A stretch of DNA of 64,000 nt from AC-51 sp036265325. GTDB lineage: Bacteria; Actinomycetota; UBA4738; HRBIN12. The position numbers and the translations under genes were made by a program. The notes under the pieces are model-generated. The model saw only the letters and a list, made by a program, of their open reading frames with translations. It did not search any database and was not told where the DNA came from. The DNA is taken from positions 1-64,000 of the forward strand of contig DATAPH010000013.1 in NCBI GenBank assembly GCA_036265325.1, written 5' to 3'. This document shows positions 34,197 to 43,155 of this stretch, piece by piece; positions within the stretch are counted from its first letter, which is position 1; each line of letters begins with the position of its first letter.

Positions 34197-34804
34197 TGGC
34201 CGCGACGGTCGCCGTGCTCGATTACGGCAGCGGGAACCTGCACTCGGTCTCCCGCGCGCTCGCGCATGTCGGGGCAGACGTGCGCATCGTCGAACGATCG
34301 TCCGACGTCGGCGGCGACGCGCTGCTGATCCCGGGCGTCGGCCATTTCGGTCAGTGTGCGCGAGCGCTGCGCGCGGCCGGGTTCGAGGCGCCGATCCGCG
34401 CGGCGATCGATGCCGGCCGGCCGGTGATCGGCGTGTGCGTCGGCATGCAGATCTTGTTCGAGGCGAGCGAAGAGGACGACGAGCCCGGCCTGGGCATCCT
34501 GCCCGGCGCCGTCCGGCGCTTGCCCGAGACGGTGCGCGTGCCCCATATGGGCTGGAACACCGTCGCATGGGCCGGCCGCCGCCACCCGTTCGTTGCCGAC
34601 ATCCCGGACCAGACGTCGTTCTACTTCGTGCACTCGTACGCGCCCGATCTCGGCGTCGACGCCGTCGGCGCGACGGAGCACGGCCGCGTGTTCGCGGCGG
34701 TGGTCGCACGGGACAACGTGTTCGCCACGCAGTTCCACCCGGAGAAGTCGGGCGAGGCCGGGCTGCAGCTGTACGCCAACATCGCGCGCGAGGTGGCCGC
34801 ATGA
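34196..34804 (+). CDS. hisH: Imidazole glycerol phosphate synthase, glutamine amidotransferase subunit
   Basis: 202 residues, class I glutaminase. It supplies ammonia to HisF. The nucleophile Cys is in VIGVCVGMQILFEAS, the catalytic His-x-Glu in ATQFHPEKSG, and the N-terminal LDYGSGNLHSV and PGVGHFG loops are typical. It lies two genes before its partner hisF, with hisA between. Confidence 0.97.
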   Translation: MAATVAVLDYGSGNLHSVSRALAHVGADVRIVERSSDVGGDALLIPGVGHFGQCARALRAAGFEAPIRAAIDAGRPVIGVCVGMQILFEASEEDDEPGLGILPGAVRRLPETVRVPHMGWNTVAWAGRRHPFVADIPDQTSFYFVHSYAPDLGVDAVGATEHGRVFAAVVARDNVFATQFHPEKSGEAGLQLYANIAREVAA

Positions 34805-35502
34805 TCGTGATCCCGGCGATCGACCTGCGCGGCGGTCGCGCGGTCCGGCTGCTTCGCGGCGACCCGTCCGCCGAGACGGCGTACGCGGACGATCCGGTCG
34901 AGGTGGCGTCGCGGTTCCAGGAGGACGGCGCACGGCGGCTGCACGTGGTCGACCTCGACGCCGCGCTCGAGCAGGGTGAGAACCGCGAGGTGCTCCGTGA
35001 GATCTGCCAGGCGGTCGCGATCCCGGTGCAGATCGGCGGTGGCGTGCGGTCGCTCCCCGACATCCAGGCAGTGATCGAGCTGGGCGCGTCGCGCGCGATC
35101 CTGGGGACGGCGGCGGCGCTCGACCCCACGTTCGTCGCTCGCGCGGTTGAGGAGTTCGCCGAGCGCGTGCTCGTCGCGATCGACGTGCGCGGCGGCCACG
35201 TCATGGTGAAGGGCTGGCAGCAGGAAGGGCCAGAGCTCGAGCCGACCGTCGCGGCGCTCGACGAGGCGGGCGCGCCGCGCTACCTCGTCACCGCCATCGC
35301 GCGCGACGGCACACTCGACGGGCCGGACCTCCGCCTCTACAAGCAGGTGCTCGCGCTGACCGAACACCCGGTGATCGCGAGCGGCGGCGTTCGCACCGCC
35401 GACGACATCTGGGCGCTCCGCGACGAGGGCTGCGAGGCCGCGGTCACCGGCAAGGCGTTGTACGAGAAGACCCTCAAGCTGTCGCAGGTCATCCGGGGCT
35501 GA
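34801..35502 (+). CDS. hisA: ProFAR isomerase (HisA)
   Basis: 233 residues, beta/alpha barrel. It isomerises ProFAR to PRFAR. Landmarks are AIDLRGGRAVRLLRGD with the catalytic Asp, the phosphate loops IGGGVRSL and ASGGVRTADD, and TAIARDGTLDGPD. Many actinobacteria carry the dual HisA/TrpF enzyme PriA, which has an S-G-G-I-R loop in place of G-G-G-V-R; the sequence here matches ordinary HisA, so a separate trpF would be expected elsewhere. Confidence 0.95.
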   Translation: MIVIPAIDLRGGRAVRLLRGDPSAETAYADDPVEVASRFQEDGARRLHVVDLDAALEQGENREVLREICQAVAIPVQIGGGVRSLPDIQAVIELGASRAILGTAAALDPTFVARAVEEFAERVLVAIDVRGGHVMVKGWQQEGPELEPTVAALDEAGAPRYLVTAIARDGTLDGPDLRLYKQVLALTEHPVIASGGVRTADDIWALRDEGCEAAVTGKALYEKTLKLSQVIRG

Positions 35503-35512
35503 GGAAGGCCGC

Positions 35513-36265
35513 ATGCTCGCGAAGCGCATCATGCCCTGCCTCGACGTCGACGCCGGCCGCGTGGTCAAGGGTGTGCGGTTCCATGACCTGCGGGACGCCG
35601 GCGATCCGGTGGAGCTCGCGGCCCGCTACGACGCCGACGGCGCCGACGAGTTGGTGTTCCTGGACATCACCGCGACCGTCGAAGGCCGGGCGGCGACGCA
35701 CGACGTGATCGCGCGAACCGCCGAGCAGGTGTTCATCCCGCTGACCGTCGGCGGGGGGGTACGCGAGCCCGACGACGTCCGGCGGTTGCTGCGCGCCGGC
35801 GCCGACAAGGTCGCGCTCAACAGCGCGGCCGTTCGCGACCCCGAGCTCCTGTCGCGCTGTGCCGAGACCTACGGTGCGCAATGTGTCGTGATCGCGATCG
35901 ACGCCAAGCGCACACAGCGCGGCTGGGAGGTCTTCGTCGATGCGGGGCGGACGTCCACGGGCCGCGACGCGATCGCGTGGGCGGAGGAGGCGACGGCCAA
36001 GCGCGGCGCCGGTGAGATCCTGCTCACCTCCATGGATCGCGACGGGACCGGCGAGGGCTACGACCTCCAGCTGCTCGAAGCGGTACGGAACGCGACGAAT
36101 GTGCCGCTCATCGCGAGCGGCGGTGCCGGCACCCTTGAACACTTCGCCGACGGGCTTCGCGTGGCCGACGCGGTCCTCGCCGCCAGCCGCTTTCACGACG
36201 GCAACCTGACGATCGGCCAGGTGAAGGACCACCTCGCCGCCGAGGGGATCCCGGTGCGGCGATGA
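35513..36265 (+). CDS. hisF: Imidazole glycerol phosphate synthase, cyclase subunit
   Basis: 250 residues, beta/alpha barrel. It uses ammonia from HisH and PRFAR to make imidazoleglycerol phosphate and AICAR. Motifs: MPCLDVDAGRVVKGVRF with the catalytic Asp11-type residue, TVGGGVREPDDVRRLLRAGA, TSMDRDGTGEGYDL with the second catalytic Asp, and ASGGAGTLEHFAD. A GAGGAAG site precedes the ATG by about 5 bases after a 10-base gap from hisA. Confidence 0.98.
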   Translation: MLAKRIMPCLDVDAGRVVKGVRFHDLRDAGDPVELAARYDADGADELVFLDITATVEGRAATHDVIARTAEQVFIPLTVGGGVREPDDVRRLLRAGADKVALNSAAVRDPELLSRCAETYGAQCVVIAIDAKRTQRGWEVFVDAGRTSTGRDAIAWAEEATAKRGAGEILLTSMDRDGTGEGYDLQLLEAVRNATNVPLIASGGAGTLEHFADGLRVADAVLAASRFHDGNLTIGQVKDHLAAEGIPVRR

Positions 36266-36591
36266 ACCTCGACGAGCTCACCTTCGACGAACGCGGCTTG
36301 ATCCCGGTGATCGCGCAGGACGCCGAGAACGGCGACGTGTTGATGCTGGCGTGGGCCAACCGCGAAGCGCTCGAGCGCACCCTCGAGGAGGGCCGGATGG
36401 TCTATTGGTCGCGGTCGAGGTCCGAGCTCTGGCGCAAGGGCGAGACCAGCGGCCACGTCCAGCACGTCGAGGACCTCCGTGTCGATTGCGACGCCGACGT
36501 CGTTCTCGCGCGCGTCCATCAAGACGGCGCCGCCTGTCACACCGGCGAACGAACCTGCTTCTTCCGCGGCTTGGGTCAGGCGCCGGGATAG
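36262..36591 (+). CDS. hisI: Phosphoribosyl-AMP cyclohydrolase
   Basis: 109 residues, cyclohydrolase domain only; there is no fused HisE. It opens the purine ring of PR-AMP. Zn/Mg-binding blocks are VLMLAWANREALERTLEEG, YWSRSRSELWRKGETSGH, DCDADVVLARV and ACHTGERTCFF. ATGA overlap with hisF. Its TAG stop doubles as the first three bases of the -10 box of the next gene. Confidence 0.97.
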   Translation: MNLDELTFDERGLIPVIAQDAENGDVLMLAWANREALERTLEEGRMVYWSRSRSELWRKGETSGHVQHVEDLRVDCDADVVLARVHQDGAACHTGERTCFFRGLGQAPG

Positions 36592-36594
36592 GCT
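36589..36594 (+). promoter_or_regulatory. -10 box (TAGGCT) of a leaderless promoter inside the his operon
   Basis: TAGGCT begins with the hisI stop codon and ends 6 bases before the GTG at 36601. It could give the exchanger and hisG a transcript independent of the upstream his genes. Confidence 0.45.
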
Positions 36595-36600
36595 CCCGCC

Positions 36601-37662
36601 GTGGGCGGGCTCAGCACGCCGGCCGTCGGCGTCGTCTTCCTGATCGCGACGGCGGCAACGTGGTTCGCGGGGCTGTTCCTGGCCGACAGCACGGACGTCC
36701 TCGACGACCGGTTCCACCTGGGTGAGGCGATCGGCGGTCTGATCCTGCTCGGGATCGCCGGCACGCTCCCCGAGATCGCGATCACCGCGTCGGCGGCGAT
36801 CAGCGGCAACCTCAGCATCGCGGTCGGGAACCTGCTCGGCGGCATCGCGATGCAGACCCTCGTGCTCGTCTTGATGGATCTCACGTCTCGCAGCGAGACG
36901 CCGCTCAGCTCGATGTCGCGCGTGCTCGAGCCCATCATCGAGGCGCAGTTCGTGATCCTGCTCGTGTCGATCGCGCTGCTCGGGCCGCTGCTACCTGCCG
37001 GTGTGGCGGTCGGGCCCGCGAGCCCGATCTCGATCGTGCTGGTCGTCGTGTGGGTCGGCGGCTTGATCGTGCTTGATCGCACCAAGAAGTCCGAACGCTG
37101 GCAGGCAGCCGCGGCGGCGGTCGCACCGCACATGACGCTGCCCTCCCCCAAGCCGTCCGAACGTGTGCGCCCGAACCGTTTCGAGGACACGAGCACCGCG
37201 CTGACCGTGGGCGGCTTCGTGTTCGCGGCGGTCGTGACGCTCGTCGCCGGCGTCGCGCTCGAACGATCTGGCAGCGCGTTGGCCGACGCCTGGGGCGTGA
37301 ACGGCGTCGTGTTCGGCGCGACGATCCTCGCCGCCGTGACGGCGCTCCCGGAGATCAGCACCGGGATCCGCGCGGTGCGCCTCGGCCGCGTCGGCCTCGC
37401 GATGGGCGACATCTTCGGCGGCAACCAGGTGCAGATGACGCTGTTCCTGATGGCCGACATCCTGGCCGGCAAGCCGGTCCTGCAAACGGTGACGACGGGC
37501 TCTGCGTGGCTCGGCGGCATCGGCGTCATCGTCACGGCCGTCTATGCGCTCGGCCTCGTGGTGCGCCCGCCGCGCAAGGTCCTCGGCCTGGGCATCGACT
37601 CGTGGATCGTGTTGCTGTTCTATCTGTTCGGCGTCGCGGGATTGATCCGCATCTCCCAGTGA
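36601..37662 (+). CDS. Ca2+/cation exchanger family membrane protein (CaCA)
   Basis: 353 residues from a GTG with about ten hydrophobic segments. The two alpha repeats that form the ion pathway are visible: GTLPEIAITASAAISGNLSI with the following VGNLLGG in the first half, and TALPEISTGIRAVRLGRVGL with MGDIFGGNQ in the second. The acidic residues of the G-T/A-x-P-E motifs are the cation ligands in this superfamily. It exchanges Ca2+ or another cation for H+ or Na+ across the membrane. Its place between hisI and hisG has no obvious pathway reason. Confidence 0.85.
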   Translation: MGGLSTPAVGVVFLIATAATWFAGLFLADSTDVLDDRFHLGEAIGGLILLGIAGTLPEIAITASAAISGNLSIAVGNLLGGIAMQTLVLVLMDLTSRSETPLSSMSRVLEPIIEAQFVILLVSIALLGPLLPAGVAVGPASPISIVLVVVWVGGLIVLDRTKKSERWQAAAAAVAPHMTLPSPKPSERVRPNRFEDTSTALTVGGFVFAAVVTLVAGVALERSGSALADAWGVNGVVFGATILAAVTALPEISTGIRAVRLGRVGLAMGDIFGGNQVQMTLFLMADILAGKPVLQTVTTGSAWLGGIGVIVTAVYALGLVVRPPRKVLGLGIDSWIVLLFYLFGVAGLIRISQ

Positions 37663-37696
37663 ATGGGGCAGTGAACGCCGTGCGGGACCTCGCCGG

Positions 37697-37702
37697 TACA
37701 CT
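37697..37702 (+). promoter_or_regulatory. -10 box (TACACT) of a leaderless promoter for hisG
   Basis: TACACT ends 10 bases before the ATG at 37713. No ribosome-binding site is visible, in line with a leaderless transcript. Confidence 0.45.
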
Positions 37703-37712
37703 CGCCGCTCCG

Positions 37713-38588
37713 ATGTTGAAGCTCGTCATCCCGAAGGGCTCGCTCGAGGTGCAGACCTTGCGTCTGTTCGAAGAGGCCGACCTGCGCGTGCGCCGCGGCT
37801 CCGACCGCGACTATCACGGCGCGATCGACGACGAGCGCATCGAGCGCGTCTCGATCCTGCGCCCGCAGGAGATCCCGCTCTACGTGCAGGACGGGCTGTT
37901 CGACCTCGGGATCACAGGCCAGGACTGGATCGCCGAAACGGACGCCGACGTCGCGGTGCTCACGACGCTGACCTACGCGAAGACCGGCACCGGGCACGGC
38001 ACCAAGGTCGTGCTCGCCGTGCCCAACGAACACCCGGCGAACAGCGCCAAGGAGATCCCGCCCGGCACGCGCATCTCGACCGAGTTCGTCGAGCTCACGA
38101 AGCGTGCGTTCGCCGACCTCGGCATCGACGTGAAGGTGAGCTGGTCGTTCGGCGCGACCGAAGCGAAGGTCCCCGACATCGTCGACGCCATCGTCGACGT
38201 CACCGAGACCGGATCCACACTCCGCGCGCACGGCATGAAGATCATCGAGACGCTCCTGACGTCCGATCCCGTGCTCGTAGCCAACCGCGAGGCGGCCGCC
38301 GACCCGGCCAAGCGCGCGGCGATGGACGACATCGTCACGCTCCTTCGTGGCGCGATCGAGGCCGAGGGTCGCGTGCTGATCAAGCTCAACGTCACGCAGG
38401 AGCACCTCGACGCGGTGCTCGCCGTTGTGCCGTCGATGAAGGCGCCGACGGTCTCGCCGCTCGCCGAGGGCGGGTTCGCGATCGAGACGGTCGTGGACAA
38501 GCGAGGCGTGAACCGCCTGATCCCGCAGCTGAAGGCCGCCGGGGGGAGCGACATCCTCGAACTGCCGATCTCGAAGATCGTCCCCTGA
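37713..38588 (+). CDS. hisG: ATP phosphoribosyltransferase (long form)
   Basis: 291 residues, the long HisG type with a C-terminal regulatory domain. It makes the first committed step of histidine synthesis and is normally inhibited by histidine through that domain. Landmarks: MLKLVIPKGSL at the start, GITGQDWIAE, the PRPP loop in IVDVTETGSTLRAHGMKIIE, and a C-terminal part with AVLAVVPSMKAPTVSPLAEG. The canonical N-terminus selects the ATG at 37713 over a GTG at 37672. It lies last in the operon, after the exchanger. Confidence 0.97.
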   Translation: MLKLVIPKGSLEVQTLRLFEEADLRVRRGSDRDYHGAIDDERIERVSILRPQEIPLYVQDGLFDLGITGQDWIAETDADVAVLTTLTYAKTGTGHGTKVVLAVPNEHPANSAKEIPPGTRISTEFVELTKRAFADLGIDVKVSWSFGATEAKVPDIVDAIVDVTETGSTLRAHGMKIIETLLTSDPVLVANREAAADPAKRAAMDDIVTLLRGAIEAEGRVLIKLNVTQEHLDAVLAVVPSMKAPTVSPLAEGGFAIETVVDKRGVNRLIPQLKAAGGSDILELPISKIVP

Positions 38589-38605
38589 GGAACGCGGCCC
38601 GGGGG

Positions 38606-38611
38606 TACCCT
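38606..38611 (+). promoter_or_regulatory. -10 box (TACCCT) inside an 18-base inverted repeat
   Basis: TACCCT ends 9 bases before the ATG at 38621. It sits in a near-perfect palindrome at 38598-38615 (CCC-GGGGGTACCCTC-GGG, one G-T pair), which could be an operator or the hisG terminator stem. Confidence 0.4.
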
Positions 38612-38620
38612 CGGGCTCCG

Positions 38621-39865
38621 ATGCGCCGCTTCCCCGCGTTGCTCCTTGCGCTTTCGCTCGCCCTCGTCGCGCTGCCTGCGCGAGCCGTGGATCTGCTCGA
38701 CAGCGCGTTCGGCGGCGACGGGATCGTCACGGCGTTCACCCACGGCGCCGTCGCTACCGCGATCGGAATCGACCGCGAGCGTCGGCTCCTCGCGGTTGGC
38801 TATACCACCGGCAAGCACGTCGACGTCGCCGTGGCGCGCTTCGAGCCGAACGGCTCGCCCGACACGTCGTTCGGTGCGCACGGCCACCGCACCTACGACC
38901 TCGGCGGCGCCGATTACGCCTTCGACGCGGCCGTGACCCCGAACGGCGGGATCGTCGTCGTCGGCCGAACGTCGAAGGCGCACGACAAGATGTTCGTGCT
39001 GCGGTTGCGGCCCGACGGTTCGCGTGCATCGAGCTTCGGCCACCGCGGCGTCAAGCTGATCGACTTCGGCAAGCCGTTGCAGAGCGCGAACGCCGTCGCC
39101 CTCACGTCACACGGCAAGATCGTTGTCGGTGGCTACACGTCGAACGGCGTCGGCGCACGCTCGGCGCTCGCCCGGCTTTCGGCGCTCGGCTCCCTCGACA
39201 AGGGGTTCGGCGGGGACGGGATGGTGAGCTTCGACATCGGGTCTGGTGCGGAGCAGATCAACGACATTCGCGTTTTGCCGGGCGGCTCGATCGTGGCCGG
39301 CGGCGACGCCGAAAACGGACAGAACCCGCGGTTCAGCGTCCTCGAGGTCCGGAGCGACGGGAAGCTCGACACATCGTTCGGAACCGCCGACGACGGAAGT
39401 TCGACCGTCGACATCGTCCCGGGACCGGACGTCGCCAACGCGCTGATCGTCGCCGCGAACGGCGATTACCTCCTTGCGGGCTACGCGGGCGCCAACGCCG
39501 ACCCGGCTGTTCTCGCGGTCACGCCGCACGGCACCCCGGATCAGAGCTACGGCAACCATGGCCACGTGGTCGTGCATCTGACGAGCGCGTTCGACGAAGC
39601 CGCCGACATCGTCCGCGATGGCGCGAAGGCGTATCTGGTGGGAAGGATCCACGGGACCGACGACGACATCGGCCTGATCCGGCTGAACGCCGGCGGTGGA
39701 CTCGACACGTCCTTCAGCGGGGACGGGATCTTCCGGATCGACGTTTCGGGCTCGACCGACGCCGCAGCCGACGGTCTGCTGCAGCCCAACGGCAGACTCG
39801 TCGTGGCCGGCCAGTCCTGGCGGGGCGGCGTCCCACGGTTCGCGTTAGCCCGCATCCTCAGCTAG
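38621..39865 (+). CDS. Exported delta-60 repeat beta-propeller protein
   Basis: 414 residues. Signal peptide FPALLLALSLALVALPARA, then about seven repeats of some 55 residues built around L-D-T-S-F-G-x-D-G-x: LLDSAFGGDGIV, PDTSFGAHGHRT, RASSFGHRGVKL, LDKGFGGDGMVS, LDTSFGTADDGS, PDQSYGNHGHVV and LDTSFSGDGIFR. These are delta-60 (DUF5122) repeats, predicted to form a propeller. Function is unknown; related proteins are secreted. It has its own leaderless-type promoter. A fragment of a similar protein lies at about 41530-41650. Confidence 0.88.
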   Translation: MRRFPALLLALSLALVALPARAVDLLDSAFGGDGIVTAFTHGAVATAIGIDRERRLLAVGYTTGKHVDVAVARFEPNGSPDTSFGAHGHRTYDLGGADYAFDAAVTPNGGIVVVGRTSKAHDKMFVLRLRPDGSRASSFGHRGVKLIDFGKPLQSANAVALTSHGKIVVGGYTSNGVGARSALARLSALGSLDKGFGGDGMVSFDIGSGAEQINDIRVLPGGSIVAGGDAENGQNPRFSVLEVRSDGKLDTSFGTADDGSSTVDIVPGPDVANALIVAANGDYLLAGYAGANADPAVLAVTPHGTPDQSYGNHGHVVVHLTSAFDEAADIVRDGAKAYLVGRIHGTDDDIGLIRLNAGGGLDTSFSGDGIFRIDVSGSTDAAADGLLQPNGRLVVAGQSWRGGVPRFALARILS

Positions 39866-39893
39866 CGGCGGTCGCGAAGGAGACTACGAACCG

Positions 39894-39977
39894 ATGCCGA
39901 ATCTCATCCTGCTGGTTTCTGTGATCGTGGCCATCGCGGGGCTCGTCGCCTTCATCTATCTCCTGCGACATCGGTGA
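39894..39977 (+). CDS. 27-residue membrane microprotein
   Basis: MPNLILLVSVIVAIAGLV continues into a short hydrophobic stretch ending YLLRHR, so the whole peptide is one transmembrane helix with a positive C-terminus, which should face the cytoplasm. GAAGGAG (39876-39882) lies 11 bases before the ATG. I know no family for it. It follows the delta-60 gene by 28 bases and may be in the same transcript. Coding is likely from the ribosome site plus the clean helix, but not proven. Confidence 0.5.
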   Translation: MPNLILLVSVIVAIAGLVAFIYLLRHR

Positions 39978-40048
39978 GTCGGGATCCCGACGGCGACCGA
40001 AGGTCACGTTGCCACGGAACTGACATCGAACGGCCGATGGCACCGGAC

Positions 40049-40078
40049 TTGACCTCGTGGTGTTCTTTCTGGCACCAT
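40049..40078 (+). promoter_or_regulatory. Promoter of the aceA leader
   Basis: TTGACC (40049-40054), 18 bases, then CACCAT (40073-40078), 7 bases before an ATG at 40086. The -35 match is good and the -10 match moderate. It would start transcription close to the micro-ORF at 40086. Confidence 0.45.
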
Positions 40079-40085
40079 GCGAAGC

Positions 40086-40133
40086 ATGTTTGAACGGTCG
40101 TTCAAGACCGCGCACCGGTACGTAGCCAGCTGA
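40086..40133 (+). CDS. Putative leader peptide upstream of aceA
   Basis: 15 codons, MFERSFKTAHRYVAS, starting at or near the predicted start of transcription. It is rich in aromatic and basic residues. A terminator-like hairpin follows 36 bases later, then aceA. Position and size fit a translated attenuator leader, but which amino acid or signal it would sense is unclear. An in-frame ATG at 40077 would add three residues. Confidence 0.4.
   Translation: MFERSFKTAHRYVAS
40090..40105 (+). promoter_or_regulatory. Perfect 16-base palindrome, possible TetR-type operator
   Basis: TTGAACG-GT-CGTTCAA is a perfect inverted repeat of 7 bases with a 2-base centre, directly downstream of the predicted aceA promoter. 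The form T-x-x-A-A-C-G-x-x-C-G-T-T-x-x-A is typical of TetR-family sites. It could instead be RNA structure within the micro-ORF. Confidence 0.5.
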
Positions 40134-40169
40134 CCGCGCGCCGCGGCCCGACGCCGCACGCGCGCAGAC

Positions 40170-40194
40170 GACCTCTCGGCATCGCCGGGGGGTC
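40170..40194 (+). terminator. Terminator-like hairpin in the aceA leader
   Basis: An 11-base stem (40170-40180 with 40184-40194, two G-U pairs, 3-base loop ATC) is followed by TTTCGTTT. It lies before the aceA ribosome site, so read-through would be needed for expression, as in attenuation. Confidence 0.5.
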
Positions 40195-40233
40195 TTTCGT
40201 TTCCCGACGACGACACGAGGGAAGGAACCGACG

Positions 40234-41517
<1,284 letters not shown>

Positions 41518-41529
41518 ACAACACGCGGG

Positions 41530-41650
41530 GCCACTCTCTTCATCGCTCCATCTCCCTTGCGGTGCTGTCCGTCGCCGTGCCCGCGCAGCCGCGAGCGGCG
41601 ACCTCGGCACCGGGTTCGACGGCGACGGGATCGACTCGCCTCGACGATCT
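41530..41650 (+). pseudogene. Fragment of a delta-60 repeat protein gene (signal peptide plus first repeat)
   Basis: One frame gives SISLAVLSVAVPAQPRAA, a signal-peptide-like stretch; the next frame from about 41598 gives SGDLGTGFDGDGID, which matches the first delta-60 repeat that follows the signal peptide in the gene at 38621. A frameshift separates them and nothing recognisable follows. Probably a truncated duplicate. No other feature is seen in the gap 41518-41749 apart from the MFS promoter. Confidence 0.35.
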
Positions 41651-41711
41651 GGTTGCCCGCTTCCTCGCCTGAGGGACGGCGGTGCGGGCCGAAAAATCGG
41701 CCGATGGGCGG

Positions 41712-41740
41712 TTCGACACGGCCTCGGTTTTGGATAACCC
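41712..41740 (+). promoter_or_regulatory. Promoter of the MFS transporter gene
   Basis: TTCGAC (41712-41717), 17 bases, TAACCC (41735-41740), then 9 bases to the ATG at 41750. A leaderless transcript is likely; the -10 lacks the final T. Confidence 0.35.
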
Positions 41741-41749
41741 TGGCACCCG

Positions 41750-43009
41750 ATGCACCGCACGCGTGACCGCCGAGCGCTGATCGCGGCGATCGGCCTCTCG
41801 TCCTTCGGGGACGAGCTTGCGATCGTCGCACTCGCGCTCCGGGTCGAGGACCTCACCGGCTCCGCGGGGATGGTTGCGCTGCTGTTCATCGTGTCGGCGC
41901 TGCCGCACGTGCTGTTCGCGCCGGTCTCGGGCTGGCTCACCGACCGCCGAGAAACCGTGCAGACGCTGCGGTGGTTCTCGCTCGCGCAAGCGGTGGTGGC
42001 GACGGCACTGGCGTTCGCCGTCGGCCTGCCGCTCGTCTTCGTCCTCGCATTCGTGCTCGGCGCGCTCGCGAGCGTCACAGGTCCGTCGGTGTTCGCGCTG
42101 GTGCCGCTGCTCGACGAAGACGGCGACATCTCGACCACGAACTCGAAGATCGAGATCGCGAAATACGCCGGCTGGATCTCCGGTCCGCTCGTCGCCGGTC
42201 TGGTGGCGCACCAGAGCGGCACCGCCGCGCCGCTCCTGATCGACGCGCTCACGTTCCTGGTCCTCGCCGTCGGCACGCTCGGGATGAGCATCCGCCGTTT
42301 TCCGACCGCGGACGAGGCGGACGCCGCAGACGGGGCACGTGCGGGCTTCGCGTACGTGGTGAGCGACCGCCTGCTGCTGCTCGTGTTCATCGCGATGGGT
42401 GGGATCGTGCTGTTCGCCGCGACCGACAACGTCGCAGAGGTGTTCTTCGCGCGCGACACGCTCAACCAGCCCGCGATCGGATACGGCGTCTTGGCGTCCA
42501 CCTGGATGGCGGGGATGGTGATCGGCGCCTTGCTGGCCCGGCGCGCAGACACGAACCGTGCGCCGATCTGGGTCTTCGGCGGGGCCATCCTCGGCGGTGG
42601 TGCACTCGTCATCGGCGCAGCGTCGGGCGCGCTCATCCCGGCGGCGGCGTTGTTCGTCGTCGCCGGCCTCGGCAACGGGATCGAGAACGTGGCGGCGCGC
42701 ACGCTCATCCACGGCCGAGTGCCTTCGGCGCTCCACGGACGGGTCTTCGCCGCGTACATGGGCCTCGTGAGCAGCACGCAGATCATCGCGACGGCGCTCG
42801 GCGGCGCGTTGGTGGTCGGGGTTGGCGGCAAACAGGCGCTCGTCGTCGGCGGTCTCGGGTCGCTGGCCGTCGGCGCGCTCGGGTTGATGGCCTTGGCGTG
42901 GGTCCAGGCCGGCTCAGGTGAGCCACCGGTCGTGCACGTCGAGGATTCCGACGAAGCGCCGCCTGAAGCGGTCGACGTTCCCGATGAGTTCCGGCCGACA
43001 CCCTGGTAA
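41750..43009 (+). CDS. Major facilitator superfamily exporter
   Basis: 419 residues with about twelve hydrophobic segments. Between helices two and three lies SGWLTDRRETVQTLRW, the MFS motif G-x-x-x-D-R-x; a weaker copy is around RADTNRAPIW after helix eight. The pattern fits the MFS_3/EntS-like efflux group. Substrate unknown. The polar C-terminal tail of about 35 residues ends in FRPTPW. It has its own promoter and no operon partner; cysH lies 314 bases downstream behind its own leader. Confidence 0.85.
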   Translation: MHRTRDRRALIAAIGLSSFGDELAIVALALRVEDLTGSAGMVALLFIVSALPHVLFAPVSGWLTDRRETVQTLRWFSLAQAVVATALAFAVGLPLVFVLAFVLGALASVTGPSVFALVPLLDEDGDISTTNSKIEIAKYAGWISGPLVAGLVAHQSGTAAPLLIDALTFLVLAVGTLGMSIRRFPTADEADAADGARAGFAYVVSDRLLLLVFIAMGGIVLFAATDNVAEVFFARDTLNQPAIGYGVLASTWMAGMVIGALLARRADTNRAPIWVFGGAILGGGALVIGAASGALIPAAALFVVAGLGNGIENVAARTLIHGRVPSALHGRVFAAYMGLVSSTQIIATALGGALVVGVGGKQALVVGGLGSLAVGALGLMALAWVQAGSGEPPVVHVEDSDEAPPEAVDVPDEFRPTPW

Positions 43010-43071
43010 TACGAGAAACCGCTGCGGCCAAGAAGCAACTGGCTTCCTTGACGTGTCTCGCGGGCTGCCGA

Positions 43072-43077
43072 TACGCT
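43072..43077 (+). promoter_or_regulatory. Possible -10 box (TACGCT) of the cysH leader transcript
   Basis: TACGCT lies in the 314-base gap before cysH, 79 bases upstream of the Cys-Cys micro-ORF. No clear -35 was found. It would give a leader of about 240 bases. Confidence 0.35.
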
Positions 43078-43155
43078 GTTGCACCTGCAAGACGGGCAGG
43101 ATTTGCCGATGGAGGCTCTGTGATCCAGACACGCGCTGCCGGGGAGGTCGCGGCC

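Noticed and set aside
34801..35502. HisA as the bifunctional HisA/TrpF enzyme PriA
   Set aside because: PriA has an S-G-G-I-R loop; this protein has G-G-G-V-R, as monofunctional HisA does.
43054..43143. A Cys-dense stretch (RCCTCKTGRIC) in another frame of the cysH leader
   Set aside because: It has no ribosome site, and its frame has no stop before running deep into cysH. The SD-led ORF at 43156 with tandem Cys codons is the better leader-peptide candidate.
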